From assembly GCA_949292875.1 (NCBI GenBank), contig CASFBJ010000016.1, forward strand, positions 1-64,000: a stretch of 64,000 bases of DNA, given 5' to 3'. Position numbers and translations under genes: made by a program. Source of the DNA: an uncultured Christensenella sp. Its GTDB lineage: Bacteria; Bacillota; Clostridia; Christensenellales; UBA1242. Below, piece by piece: positions 35,359 to 44,194 of the stretch (position 1 is its first letter; every line of letters begins with the position of its first letter). The notes beneath the pieces are model-generated. The model was given only the letters and a program-made list of their open reading frames with translations, was not told the origin of the DNA and made no database searches.

Positions 35359-35618
35359 TATTTAACCTCCGTACTTGTTATTTTTCCACAAATAAGTATG
35401 CCTTGTTTACTTATCTCCTTTATGTAAAGTTCTGTTCCTAATATTTCTAGCACCTTATTTTTTTTTAGTGATAAAACAATAGTATCTGTTTGAAATTTAA
35501 GTATTTTTGATATACCCATTACATACAATTGTTCTCCGCCTAAGTTAAGCATTTTATATGGATAAAGCGCTTCATTTATTCCGCTTGAAGAAAGCAGATT
35601 TTGAGTTACATTTAGCAT
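35358..35618 (-). CDS. yqfC: Sporulation protein YqfC
   Basis: A small sporulation protein of about 86 aa, the usual YqfC size, with the family pattern YPYKMLNLGGEQLYVMGISK and VLSLKKNKVLEILGTELYIKEIS. The frame is open for 40 codons upstream, but those residues have no ribosome site and no family counterpart. The chosen ATG at 35618 also lacks a Shine-Dalgarno site. A sigma-E-like promoter ends six bases before it, so a leaderless transcript is likely. Confidence 0.8.
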   Translation of the reverse strand: MLNVTQNLLSSSGINEALYPYKMLNLGGEQLYVMGISKILKFQTDTIVLSLKKNKVLEILGTELYIKEISKQGILICGKITSTEVK

Positions 35619-35624
35619 GATATA

Positions 35625-35652
35625 TATGTATGTTTTAAAATGTAAAATATTA
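35625..35652 (-). promoter_or_regulatory. Sigma-E-like promoter of yqfCD
   Basis: Minus strand: TAATATT (35646-35652), 13-base spacer, CATACATA (35625-35632), against the Bacillus sigma-E consensus KMATATT-N14/15-CATACANT. The -10 ends six bases before the yqfC ATG. Confidence 0.55.
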
Positions 35653-35741
35653 CTTTCACACATAAACAAGTGCGTAAATATAATGAAATATAAGCGATTT
35701 TTTACCAAACAGCAAAAGCAAAATACTAAGGAGAACACAAT

Positions 35742-36500
35742 TTGAAAAAAATACTTGAGTTTAAAGATGTTTCACTAAATTATTTTACATTGGAAAGTGA
35801 AACAAGAGCACTTGAAAATATAACATTTGATATAAACGAAGGCGAATTTGTATCCATTGTAGGGCCTAGTGGTTGCGGTAAAACAACCATACTTTCACTT
35901 ATAGCAGGACTTATTAAGCCTAGTAGTGGTGAAATAAAATTGTATAGTAATAGCGACCACGCCTGCGGATATATGTTTCAAAGAGATTTATTATTTGAGT
36001 GGCGTAACATTGAGCAAAACATAACACTAGGACTTGAAACACAGCACAAGAAAACAAAAGAAAATGTTGCTTACATTAAGGAACTTGCGACCAAGTACGG
36101 ACTTGGCGACTTTTTGAAGCATTATCCTAATCAATTAAGTGGCGGTATGCGTCAAAGAGTTGCACTTATAAGGACACTTGCGCTTAAACCGGACATTCTG
36201 CTTCTTGATGAGCCTTTTTCCGCTTTAGACTTTCAAACAAGGTTAAATGTTTGCGATGATGTATACGAGATAATAAAGAAGGAAAAGAAAACTGCAATAC
36301 TTGTAACTCACGATATAAGTGAGGCCATATCAATGAGTGATAGAATAATCATACTAAGCAAAAGACCTGCAAAAGTTAAGCAGATAATGGATATAGAATT
36401 AAATACATTTACACCATTTCAAAGACGAGAAAAACCTACCTTTAGCAAATATTTTGAAAAGATATGGAAGGAGATGAACAGTGATGAAGAAAAAAAATAG
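35742..36500 (+). CDS. ABC importer ATPase (SsuB/TauB-like)
   Basis: A 252-aa ATPase of the nitrate/sulfonate/taurine importer group. It has Walker A GPSGCGKTT, the Q-loop in GYMFQRDLLFEWRN, signature LSGGMRQR, Walker B DILLLDEPFSALD and the switch His in LVTHDISEA. Start is a TTG eight bases after AAGGAG; no ATG fits. It overlaps the permease gene by 20 bases. No periplasmic-type binding protein gene is near, so the substrate (aliphatic sulfonate, riboflavin or thiamine precursor, nitrate) cannot be told. Confidence 0.85.
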   Translation: MKKILEFKDVSLNYFTLESETRALENITFDINEGEFVSIVGPSGCGKTTILSLIAGLIKPSSGEIKLYSNSDHACGYMFQRDLLFEWRNIEQNITLGLETQHKKTKENVAYIKELATKYGLGDFLKHYPNQLSGGMRQRVALIRTLALKPDILLLDEPFSALDFQTRLNVCDDVYEIIKKEKKTAILVTHDISEAISMSDRIIILSKRPAKVKQIMDIELNTFTPFQRREKPTFSKYFEKIWKEMNSDEEKK

Positions 36501-37293
36501 TATTGTTGTGAGTAATGAACACAACAACTTTATAAAAAGTGTAAAAAGATATAAAGGATTAGTAATAGGGTTACAAATAACACTTTTTGTTGCTTTTTTT
36601 GGATTATGGGAACTTTTTACTTATGTAGGAATATTAGACGCTTTTTTTGTTAGTAGTCCTAGCAGAATGATAAGTACAATCATAGAACTAGCGCAACAAA
36701 ACAACTTGTGGCAACACATTTTTACTACATTATACGAAGCCTTTTTAGGTTTTTTAATAGCAACAGTTTTAGGATACATCATTGCAGTACTTTTATGGAG
36801 TAGTAAGTTAGTTAGAAATGTTCTTGAACCATACATTGTAGTTCTTAATAGTTTGCCTAAAATAGCATTAGGGCCAATAATCATTGTATGGTTTGGTGTA
36901 GGCACAAAAGCAATAGTTGTAATGGCAATACTCATTCTTATTATTGTTACCATTCTTTCTATGCTTAGTTCATTTTTATCTGTAGATAAAGACAAAATAC
37001 TACTTATGCAATCTTTAGGTGCAAATAAATGGCAGATTTTAACCAAATTAGTTATACCTAATAGTATGGTTGATTTTATATCTGTTCTAAAGATAAATGT
37101 AGGTTTAACATGGGTAGGAACTATAATGGGCGAATACCTTGTAAGCAAAGCAGGATTAGGATACCTTATAGTTTATGGTGGAACGGTATTTAATCTAGAT
37201 TTAGTTATGGCAAGCACGCTTATACTTTGTATACTTGCTGGGGGTATGTACGGACTAGTAGTGCTTATAGAAAAAAGATTTAAAAGAAACTAA
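36481..37293 (+). CDS. ABC importer permease (SsuC/TauC-like)
   Basis: A 270-aa inner-membrane permease with about six membrane segments. The EAA loop (LMQSLGANKWQILTKLVIPN) contacts the ATPase encoded just upstream. The motif GPIIIVWFGVGTKAIV near residue 137 is typical of the BPD_transp_1 members of the sulfonate/nitrate group. Two starts are possible, GTG 36481 or ATG 36484, both after AAGGAG. The pair is divergent from yqfCD and has no substrate-binding component in the window. Confidence 0.85.
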   Translation: MMKKKNSIVVSNEHNNFIKSVKRYKGLVIGLQITLFVAFFGLWELFTYVGILDAFFVSSPSRMISTIIELAQQNNLWQHIFTTLYEAFLGFLIATVLGYIIAVLLWSSKLVRNVLEPYIVVLNSLPKIALGPIIIVWFGVGTKAIVVMAILILIIVTILSMLSSFLSVDKDKILLMQSLGANKWQILTKLVIPNSMVDFISVLKINVGLTWVGTIMGEYLVSKAGLGYLIVYGGTVFNLDLVMASTLILCILAGGMYGLVVLIEKRFKRN

Positions 37294-37335
37294 TTCATAT
37301 GTTTTTAGCGGGTATTTTTAAAAATTTTATCATTT

Positions 37336-38313
37336 TTACCGCATTTTCTTTACAATAATAACAAGCACTATAAAACATGACATAAGTCCTAATATTATGT
37401 AAGAATATTCTACTATTTTTGAAAAACCTAATAGCGAGCATACAAACATAAGAGCAAACAAGATAGTTAGATAAAAGTACGAATTAGTACTTTTTTTAAT
37501 CTTTGCATAAAGAGCATACGCACTAGAAAGAAAAGAAGATAGCATTGCAAGAAAAGTTACAATAAGTGTGAGAATGTATAGTGCTGGAATATTTTTTGCT
37601 ATATCTACAAGAGGCATATCTATGTTTGTTATATTTTCATGTTGCAATATATATATTTGCACAAATATAAAAAGTACAAGTATAGCACAAGAAAGCAGGC
37701 AACTAAGAATAATTTGTTTAGTAGTCATTTTATTAGATAGTTGCAATACACTACCACAAAGAAGTACAACATTAAGCGTAACATAAGGAAAAATATTTAG
37801 ATAATTAGTTGTGCTTATATCTACAATATTTTGTGTAGCGTTTGGGTGATATATACTTACATACAAAAGGCCTAAAAGATATAGTATTACAAGCGGAAAA
37901 AGTATGACATTTACTTTAACAATACCTGACAAATCAAACTGCAACAAAACAAAACTAAAAGCAAGAGTTATAAGGCAAAATATTGTACCAAAAAGTTCAT
38001 TTAAGCCAGATATCATTAGAGATGCAAAAGTAAAATATGTAAGATAAGAAAGCAATGTAAAAACTATATTAAAAATAGACTTCTTCCCTTTTTTATTATT
38101 ACAAACATCAAGCATATTTGAAATATTTGCCTTTTTAAACTTTATAAAAAGAATAATAGATGTAGATAAAAAAACTATAGCGCATAATAAAAGCAAATAA
38201 AGTGCATGATTTCCAAATTTTGCAAAATAGTGATATATCTCATTACCAGTAATAAAACTTGCACCAATTATGGTACAAATATATACACAAACAAAACTAA
38301 TTACATTCTTCAT
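37336..38313 (-). CDS. YkvI-like multi-spanning membrane protein
   Basis: A 325-aa protein with about ten membrane segments. Its opening (NVISFVCVYICTIIGASFITGNEI) matches the YkvI family, distant relatives of amino-acid transporters of the LeuT/APC fold; the unwound GASF-x-TG stretch is the expected substrate site. The ATG at 38313 is favoured over an in-frame GTG because AAAGAG stands eight bases before it. It overlaps the spoIVFB-like gene by 17 bases, so it is co-translated with it and may be made during sporulation. Confidence 0.7.
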   Translation of the reverse strand: MKNVISFVCVYICTIIGASFITGNEIYHYFAKFGNHALYLLLLCAIVFLSTSIILFIKFKKANISNMLDVCNNKKGKKSIFNIVFTLLSYLTYFTFASLMISGLNELFGTIFCLITLAFSFVLLQFDLSGIVKVNVILFPLVILYLLGLLYVSIYHPNATQNIVDISTTNYLNIFPYVTLNVVLLCGSVLQLSNKMTTKQIILSCLLSCAILVLFIFVQIYILQHENITNIDMPLVDIAKNIPALYILTLIVTFLAMLSSFLSSAYALYAKIKKSTNSYFYLTILFALMFVCSLLGFSKIVEYSYIILGLMSCFIVLVIIVKKMR

Positions 38314-39130
38314 TGTTTTCACTCTTTAAAAATATATTTTCAAATTCATTTTGCATTATTAGTTTTTTAACTTTATTATTCTCATCAAATACTAAAAGTG
38401 CAGTATAGTAATTTTGGTTTAGTATCTTATGTATACACATTTTGTCGCTATCTTGAGTAATACAAAAAACTTTTAGTGGCATAGGTTTATTTTTTGATAA
38501 AACTTTGCTTTGTAGCGTTAATATGCTCTCATATGAGTACAATTCTTTATCATCAAATGCTCCAAATAAAATAAAGAAAGACATAATACCAAAACTAAAG
38601 TTTGGACTATAAAATAATGAAATAATAAATAGAATAAAAAGCAATATAGAAGATATAATATTTAAAATGCAAAGTACTTTATAACAAATGCTTCTTTTCT
38701 TGTATTTACTGCTTAATGCTAGCAATATTCTACTTCCGTCTAGTGGTAAAAGTGGCAAGAAATTGAATATTGCTAAAGAAATATTTGAATATACAAAAAT
38801 ATCTGTATAAGCATAACTTTCAGGATATATCCACCATAAGCATATAGTCAAAATGCCTACAAAAATATTTGCTAATGGTCCTGATATTGCAATCTTTATA
38901 TCATCTTTGTAATTAAGATTAGATGAAGATAAACTAAGTTGAGCACCATAAGGAAGTAGACAAAAGTTTTTTAGCCCTACCCCTATTTTCCTCGCTACTA
39001 TATAATGAGCATATTCATGTATAAAGACTGCAGATAAAAAGCAAATAAAATAAAAAGCATTTACAAATACACACATAAATATTGCTAATACTATAAAAAG
39101 TGGGTGCAGGATAAATATATTTTTATTCAT
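38297..39130 (-). CDS. spoIVFB: SpoIVFB-like intramembrane metalloprotease
   Basis: M50-family site-2 protease, the group that processes pro-sigma-K in the mother cell. The 277-aa product has the zinc motif HEYAH near residue 39 in the second membrane helix, the third ligand motif NFLPLLPLDGSRIL near 122, about six membrane segments, and a C-terminal domain (about 205-270) resembling a single CBS unit, as in SpoIVFB. spoIVFA is not adjacent. There is no ribosome site before the ATG; a sigma-E-like promoter ends six bases upstream. Another M50 role is possible but the layout favours SpoIVFB. Confidence 0.85.
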   Translation of the reverse strand: MNKNIFILHPLFIVLAIFMCVFVNAFYFICFLSAVFIHEYAHYIVARKIGVGLKNFCLLPYGAQLSLSSSNLNYKDDIKIAISGPLANIFVGILTICLWWIYPESYAYTDIFVYSNISLAIFNFLPLLPLDGSRILLALSSKYKKRSICYKVLCILNIISSILLFILFIISLFYSPNFSFGIMSFFILFGAFDDKELYSYESILTLQSKVLSKNKPMPLKVFCITQDSDKMCIHKILNQNYYTALLVFDENNKVKKLIMQNEFENIFLKSENNEECN

Positions 39131-39136
39131 GTACTA

Positions 39137-39165
39137 AATGTATGCTTGTACAATAAAAAATATAA
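39137..39165 (-). promoter_or_regulatory. Sigma-E-like promoter of spoIVFB
   Basis: Minus strand: TTATATT (39159-39165), 14-base spacer, CATACATT (39137-39144). The -10 is a perfect match to CATACANT and the -35 differs at one position. It ends six bases before the ATG. Confidence 0.6.
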
Positions 39166-39203
39166 TTAAGTTAAAATAAAAAGGAAAAGTTATAGCACAC
39201 AAA

Positions 39204-39234
39204 ACAAAAAAAGGACTCTTTTTGAAGTCCATTT
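39204..39234 (-). terminator. Intrinsic terminator of the spoIIR-sleB-ypeB operon
   Basis: GGACT/AGTCC stem with an 8-base loop and, on the minus strand, a run of T residues. It lies about 65 bases after the ypeB stop. Confidence 0.75.
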
Positions 39235-39298
39235 TTATATTTGAAGTTATATTATCTTTAATTTTTTTAATTAATATTTAGTTTTGATTTGTGTTTAA

Positions 39299-40756
39299 TT
39301 ATGAAAGCAATGCACCTTCCTCTGTATCTACAACTTTCATTATTCTTTCTTCATCGCCATTGTAGGCATTTATATATATATAATAATGTCCGCCATTGTA
39401 TTCACAATCAAATTCATATGCAAGCACTTCGCCACCATATTCAAGTGGTATAATGCAAAGTTTTTGAGTATTTATATTTATAGTCTTTTCTATAAGTTCT
39501 CTTGCTTCTGTAGCACCTACACTAGGAGTTGTTTTAGTCCTTTCTACATGATTATATGCGTAATTTTGTGCTTCATATCCTATAACCAGCCCAGTAGTCA
39601 TATCTACTTTTATCTTAATTAAGTCTGGATAATATATAATATTGTTAATAACAGGCGCCATATTTATAACTGCTATACCTTTAGATGTTTCATTCCACAC
39701 CATTTTCATATCACTTATTCCACAAGCAGTTAAAAAGTTTTTCGCAATTTCTGCACATTCATCTATAGATTTAGTAGGCGTTTCACTTTCACTTGCTTCA
39801 CCTACAAAAGTGAGTAAAAATCCTCCTCTTTTCGCCATTTGCACCATAATGCTTTTATTATCGTTTAATTTTACTGTAAAATCATATGTGTCAAAATTAG
39901 CACTTGTAGTACCTTCGTAAACTATTTCACTATATTCGTATTTTTCATTTAATACTGCTTCTAGTTTTGCTTGTGCATCTTCTTTTGAAACTTCTTCTTT
40001 AGGTAATCCTTTTATCTCTTTGTTATATAAGGAATCAGAAAATGGTCCATCAAATATCATACTAGGATAACTTATACTATCTGAGCTAAAGCCTTCAAAA
40101 TTTGAACTAAAATCATCTATACCTAAGTTAGCATTTGCACTTCCTTCAAGTATGCTATATCCTTGTATAACCTTATCAATTAGTGCGTTAAGAACAAGTT
40201 TTAATTCACCTGTTATATCTATAAGTTCTTGCAACTTTTCTTTTTGTTCACTAGTTAGACTAGCATTTGTTGAAATAAGGCTTGTACAGTATCCGTCCAT
40301 TTGATTTATAAACTTCACGCCTTCCCTTGTTGCAGATATATTTACAGGTAGATATGCCAAATTACTTTGCGCATATTTACAATTATCACATACTAGTTGC
40401 AAATATTTCTTTTGCAAACTTTCAGAACTACTTACTTTAGATTTGTTTAAGTTTAGTTCTATATCATTTACATTATCCACAAGTTCATATACAGCTTTAT
40501 TGTATGAAGATTCAAGCGAATTTCCGTATTCATTTTTCATTAAACTTGAATTTGTATACAAAATGCCTAAAGTTATAGCACAAGTTAGAAACACTATACT
40601 AAAAACTATACATACCATATACTTATATTTTAAATCTTCATATCTACCTTCAAATTTCATTTTTTTAAAGTTACTATCATTATTTGCATCAGTTTTTGAA
40701 ATTAAAGTTTCATCTTTAACATCATTATCGTAATTGTTATTTACATTTTGTTCCAT
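39299..40756 (-). CDS. ypeB: Germination protein YpeB
   Basis: Partner of the cortex-lytic enzyme SleB, needed to keep SleB stable in the dormant spore. The 485-aa product has a cytoplasmic Asn/Asp-rich N-terminus, one membrane helix (about 48-70) and a large extracytoplasmic region with three PepSY-like parts in the C-terminal half (for example around EDAQAKLEAVLNEKYEY, SIDECAEIAKNFL and SVGATEARELIEKT). It is nine bases downstream of sleB, the normal order. AGGAGG precedes the ATG. Confidence 0.9.
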   Translation of the reverse strand: MEQNVNNNYDNDVKDETLISKTDANNDSNFKKMKFEGRYEDLKYKYMVCIVFSIVFLTCAITLGILYTNSSLMKNEYGNSLESSYNKAVYELVDNVNDIELNLNKSKVSSSESLQKKYLQLVCDNCKYAQSNLAYLPVNISATREGVKFINQMDGYCTSLISTNASLTSEQKEKLQELIDITGELKLVLNALIDKVIQGYSILEGSANANLGIDDFSSNFEGFSSDSISYPSMIFDGPFSDSLYNKEIKGLPKEEVSKEDAQAKLEAVLNEKYEYSEIVYEGTTSANFDTYDFTVKLNDNKSIMVQMAKRGGFLLTFVGEASESETPTKSIDECAEIAKNFLTACGISDMKMVWNETSKGIAVINMAPVINNIIYYPDLIKIKVDMTTGLVIGYEAQNYAYNHVERTKTTPSVGATEARELIEKTININTQKLCIIPLEYGGEVLAYEFDCEYNGGHYYIYINAYNGDEERIMKVVDTEEGALLS

Positions 40757-40765
40757 TGTTACCTC

Positions 40766-41461
40766 CTATCTAGCAAAAGTATGTCTACCTATAACTACAG
40801 TTACTTCACGAGAAAATATCCATGAACTACTTGCTGTCGCAGGGTTATAATAGTATATACTTCCATAAGTTGGGTCCCAGCCATTCAAAGCATCTCTTGC
40901 CGCTTGATAAGCGGTACTATTTGGTTCCAAATTTATTTGTCCATCATGAACAGCGGTAAATGCCCAAGGTTGATAAATTACCCCACTTATTGTATTTGGA
41001 AAAGAACTACTTTTAACTCTATTTAATATAACCGCACCAACAGCTACTTGTCCTACATAAGGCTCACCTCTAGCTTCTGCATATATGCATTTTGCTAGAA
41101 GATATAAGTCAGAACTACTATTACTAGATGATGAACCACTATATAGATAAGACATACCTAACGCTTTCGCCGTGATAGGACCTACTGTACCTGTTTGTTC
41201 TATACCATTTACTCTTTGAAAATATTTAACAGCTTCAGTAGTTAAAGGGCCATAATATCCAGTTATAGGACCATCAAAATATCCCCATCTTTTAAGTTTT
41301 TCTTGTACCGTCATTACATCTTCAGTAGAAAGTGCAGTTTGTACAACATCTGCTTTAGTATAATCATTTCTATTTGCAATAAGAATAACAGCATATATAG
41401 CTAAAAAAGCCATAACAACTAGCGTAATTAAAACTATAGAAAACTTTACTTTATAATTCAT
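40766..41461 (-). CDS. sleB: Spore cortex-lytic enzyme SleB
   Basis: Lytic transglycosylase that degrades cortex peptidoglycan during germination. The 231-aa product has an N-terminal membrane/signal segment (about 6-29), a peptidoglycan-binding type 1 domain (VQEKLKRWGYFDGPITGYYG) and a Hydrolase_2 catalytic domain with catalytic Glu in YAEARGEPYVGQVAVGAV and the WAFTAVHDGQI segment. The ATG at 41461 is used: its AAGGAG lies inside the last codons of spoIIR, giving coupled translation. Confidence 0.9.
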   Translation of the reverse strand: MNYKVKFSIVLITLVVMAFLAIYAVILIANRNDYTKADVVQTALSTEDVMTVQEKLKRWGYFDGPITGYYGPLTTEAVKYFQRVNGIEQTGTVGPITAKALGMSYLYSGSSSSNSSSDLYLLAKCIYAEARGEPYVGQVAVGAVILNRVKSSSFPNTISGVIYQPWAFTAVHDGQINLEPNSTAYQAARDALNGWDPTYGSIYYYNPATASSSWIFSREVTVVIGRHTFAR

Positions 41462-41462
41462 A

Positions 41463-42008
41463 CTAATCTCCTTGTTTAAAAAACTTTTCAATTATTTCCA
41501 AAATTTTAGATTTATATACTACTAAACTTTTACTTGCGTTATCATTAGGCACAAAACATAAAGGCGGATATACAACGCACCACCAATTATCACCCTTTGC
41601 TTCACCTAACTCACATATAAGAGCATCATAATACCCACTTTCAACTATTTCTCCCTCATAATACCTATCTGGAAAATACTCATTACATATCTTGACATTA
41701 CTTTTATAATCAAAGTTGTGTTTTTCCAAAATATAATCTGCTATTTGCTCTAATGTATGAGAAACTCTTTTAGTCATTTCCATTGCATCTTCTTTAGACT
41801 TGCACTCTGCTACATATGGTGTAAGAAAAGAAACAAAAGCTTCTTTAATTTCATACTTTACATTTTGGTCTATATCAGCATTGCTATTTGCCCTTATATG
41901 TAACCTAAAGATTTTTGTTTCTTTCTCATTATCCGCTTCTTGACCACTTAACAAAATAGCACCTATACAAAGTATCACAGCAACTAATATACAAAAAGTT
42001 TTTTTCAT
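41463..42008 (-). CDS. spoIIR: Stage II sporulation protein R
   Basis: Forespore signal protein that activates pro-sigma-E processing by SpoIIGA. The 181-aa product has a signal/anchor segment (about 4-20), then the family motifs FRLHIRANSNADIDQNVKYE, EGEIVESGYYDALICELGEA and GDNWWCVVYPPLCF. The AGGAGC site fits the ATG. It is first in an operon with sleB and ypeB, an unusual grouping because SpoIIR acts early (sigma-F) while SleB and YpeB act late in the forespore. Confidence 0.92.
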   Translation of the reverse strand: MKKTFCILVAVILCIGAILLSGQEADNEKETKIFRLHIRANSNADIDQNVKYEIKEAFVSFLTPYVAECKSKEDAMEMTKRVSHTLEQIADYILEKHNFDYKSNVKICNEYFPDRYYEGEIVESGYYDALICELGEAKGDNWWCVVYPPLCFVPNDNASKSLVVYKSKILEIIEKFFKQGD

Positions 42009-42188
42009 AAACGCTCCTATATTTAATTTAATTTTTAACTTTAAAATTAAAATTAAAATGCGTTTAATGTCGTTAAAACAACAATAAACGCATATTTTAG
42101 ATATTTTTAAATTCTATTTATATGTATGTAAATATTTAATATAAAATATTTCAAAATACATAGCGTAAAACATTATTATTACAAATAT

Positions 42189-42216
42189 AAAAAAAGACTA
42201 CGCCATAAGCGTAGCC
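42189..42216 (-). terminator. Intrinsic terminator of clpX
   Basis: CTACGC/GCGTAG stem with a T-run on the minus strand, directly after the clpX stop. Confidence 0.8.
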
Positions 42217-42219
42217 TAG

Positions 42220-43530
42220 TTATGCAACAACTGTAGAAGTATCTGCATTTGCCAACTGTTCATTTTCTACATCAAATGTAGTTTCTGCTAAATCTTTCCT
42301 TTCATATATCGGTTCACTTTTACCAAGTACTACATCTTTTGTAATAGTTATACCGCATATCGTTTTATCACTAGGAACAGCATACATTATAGGTAACATT
42401 ATTTGTTCAAGTATAGTTCTTAGTCCTCTAGCACCTGTTTTTAACCTTATAGATTGCTTTGCAACTTCTTCCAGTGCCTCATCTTCAAAATTAACTTTCA
42501 CACCTTCTATGTTAAACATCTTTTTGTATTGTTTAGTTATAGCATTTTTAGGTTCTTTAAGTATATTTATTAGCGCCTCTTTTGTAAGTCCATGAAGTCC
42601 TACAACTATAGGTAATCTTCCTACAAATTCAGGAATTAGTCCACATTTTACTAAGTCTTCAGGTTGCAATTTACTCATAAACTCTGACATAACTTTTTCA
42701 TCTATAGTCTTTACGCTTGCATTAAATCCAAGACTATTACTATTAGTTCTAGCATCAACAATTTTATCTAAACCAACGAATGCACCACCACATATGAAAA
42801 GTATATTTGTTGTATCCATTTGTATAAGTTCTTGATTAGGATGCTTTCTACCTCCTTGAGGTGGTATTCCAGCTATAGTTCCTTCCAAAATCTTTAACAA
42901 TGCTTGTTGTACACCCTCACCGCTTACATCTCTTGAGATAGACACATTTTGGCTCTTTTTACATATCTTATCTATTTCATCAATGTATATAATGCCTCTT
43001 TCTGCTTTTTTTACATCAAAATTTGCATTTTGCAATAATTTTTGCAATATACTTTCTACATCATCACCTACATATCCTGCCTCAGTAAGCGTAGTTGCAT
43101 CACAAGAAGCAAATGGTACTTCTAAAATCTTAGCAAGTGTTTTAGCAAGCAAAGTTTTTCCTACACCAGTAGGTCCAATCATTAGCACATTGCTTTTTTC
43201 TAATTCTATTTCATTATTTTGATGAACAGTCATGTTGTAATTAATTCTCTTATAATGATTATAAACAGCAACAGAAAGTACTTTTTTAGCCTCATCTTGA
43301 CCAATTATAAACTCATCTAATTTTGCCTTAATTTCGCTTGGTGGAAGTAGATTAATTTTCCCTAATTTTTCTGCTTTGGTTTTTATTTCCTCTTGCATAA
43401 TTTCGGAACAAACAGCTATACATTCATCACATATATAGCAACCACCTTTAGAACTTACAATCATTTTTTTTACAGCCATTTGACTTTTGCCACAAAAACT
43501 GCATACCATTTCTTCATTAATTTTTGCCAT
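42220..43530 (-). CDS. clpX: ATP-dependent Clp protease ATPase subunit ClpX
   Basis: AAA+ unfoldase that feeds tagged substrates to ClpP. The 436-aa product has the N-terminal zinc-binding domain (CSFCGKSQ and CYICDEC), Walker [14 protein letters not shown] near 115, pore loop GYVGDDVE, Walker [11 protein letters not shown] and the IGF-type ClpP-docking region, which reads SLGFN near residue 268. Length is normal. It lies 18 bases downstream of clpP in the order tig-clpP-clpX. Confidence 0.95.
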   Translation of the reverse strand: MAKINEEMVCSFCGKSQMAVKKMIVSSKGGCYICDECIAVCSEIMQEEIKTKAEKLGKINLLPPSEIKAKLDEFIIGQDEAKKVLSVAVYNHYKRINYNMTVHQNNEIELEKSNVLMIGPTGVGKTLLAKTLAKILEVPFASCDATTLTEAGYVGDDVESILQKLLQNANFDVKKAERGIIYIDEIDKICKKSQNVSISRDVSGEGVQQALLKILEGTIAGIPPQGGRKHPNQELIQMDTTNILFICGGAFVGLDKIVDARTNSNSLGFNASVKTIDEKVMSEFMSKLQPEDLVKCGLIPEFVGRLPIVVGLHGLTKEALINILKEPKNAITKQYKKMFNIEGVKVNFEDEALEEVAKQSIRLKTGARGLRTILEQIMLPIMYAVPSDKTICGITITKDVVLGKSEPIYERKDLAETTFDVENEQLANADTSTVVA

Positions 43531-43548
43531 AATCCCGCCTTAAATATT

Positions 43549-44130
43549 TTATTCTCTTTCTACAAAAACTTTATCAATTAGCCCATAAGCTTTCGCTTGT
43601 TCTGCAGTCATAAAATTATCTCTATCCGTATCTTTTTCTATTTTCTTTATGTCCTGACCGCTATTTTCACTCAAAATCTTATTTAACTTTTGTCTAGTAT
43701 CTAATATATGTTCTGCAGCAAGTTTTATATCTGATGCTTGACCTTGAGCACCGCCCAAAGGTTGATGTATCATTATTTCACTATTTGCTAGTGCAAATCT
43801 TTTTCCTTTTGTACCGCTACTAAGTATAACGGAAGCCATAGAGGCAGCAAGTCCTACACATATGGTACAAACATCACATTTTATATATTTCATGGTATCA
43901 TATATTGCCATACCTGCAGTAACTACTCCACCTGGACTATTTATATATATAGATATATCCTTATCAGGATTTTTTGCTTCCAAATATATAAGCTGTGCTA
44001 CTACTAAATTAGCAGTTTGGTCATTTATTTCACCAGTAATAAAAATAATTCTGTCTTCTAATAATCTAGAATATATATCATAACTTCTTTCACCGCTAGA
44101 AGTTTGGTCTACTACCATAGGAACTAACAT
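43549..44130 (-). CDS. clpP: Clp protease proteolytic subunit ClpP
   Basis: Serine protease forming the barrel that degrades proteins delivered by ClpX. The 193-aa product has the catalytic Ser in [14 protein letters not shown], the His in [11 protein letters not shown] and the Asp in DTDRDNFM. The ATG at 44130, with AAAGGAG eight bases upstream, is preferred to the earlier in-frame TTG. It precedes clpX directly. Confidence 0.95.
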   Translation of the reverse strand: MLVPMVVDQTSSGERSYDIYSRLLEDRIIFITGEINDQTANLVVAQLIYLEAKNPDKDISIYINSPGGVVTAGMAIYDTMKYIKCDVCTICVGLAASMASVILSSGTKGKRFALANSEIMIHQPLGGAQGQASDIKLAAEHILDTRQKLNKILSENSGQDIKKIEKDTDRDNFMTAEQAKAYGLIDKVFVERE

Positions 44131-44194
44131 AATATCACTCCTTTTCAAGACATTAGTATTATTTTACCTAATACTTTGATTTATTATGAAAATA

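Noticed and set aside
35742-37293. Possible CRISPR, toxin-antitoxin or defence island near accessory genes
   Set aside because: I looked for regularly spaced repeats, cas motifs and paired small toxin genes across the window and saw none; this segment is an ordinary ABC importer.
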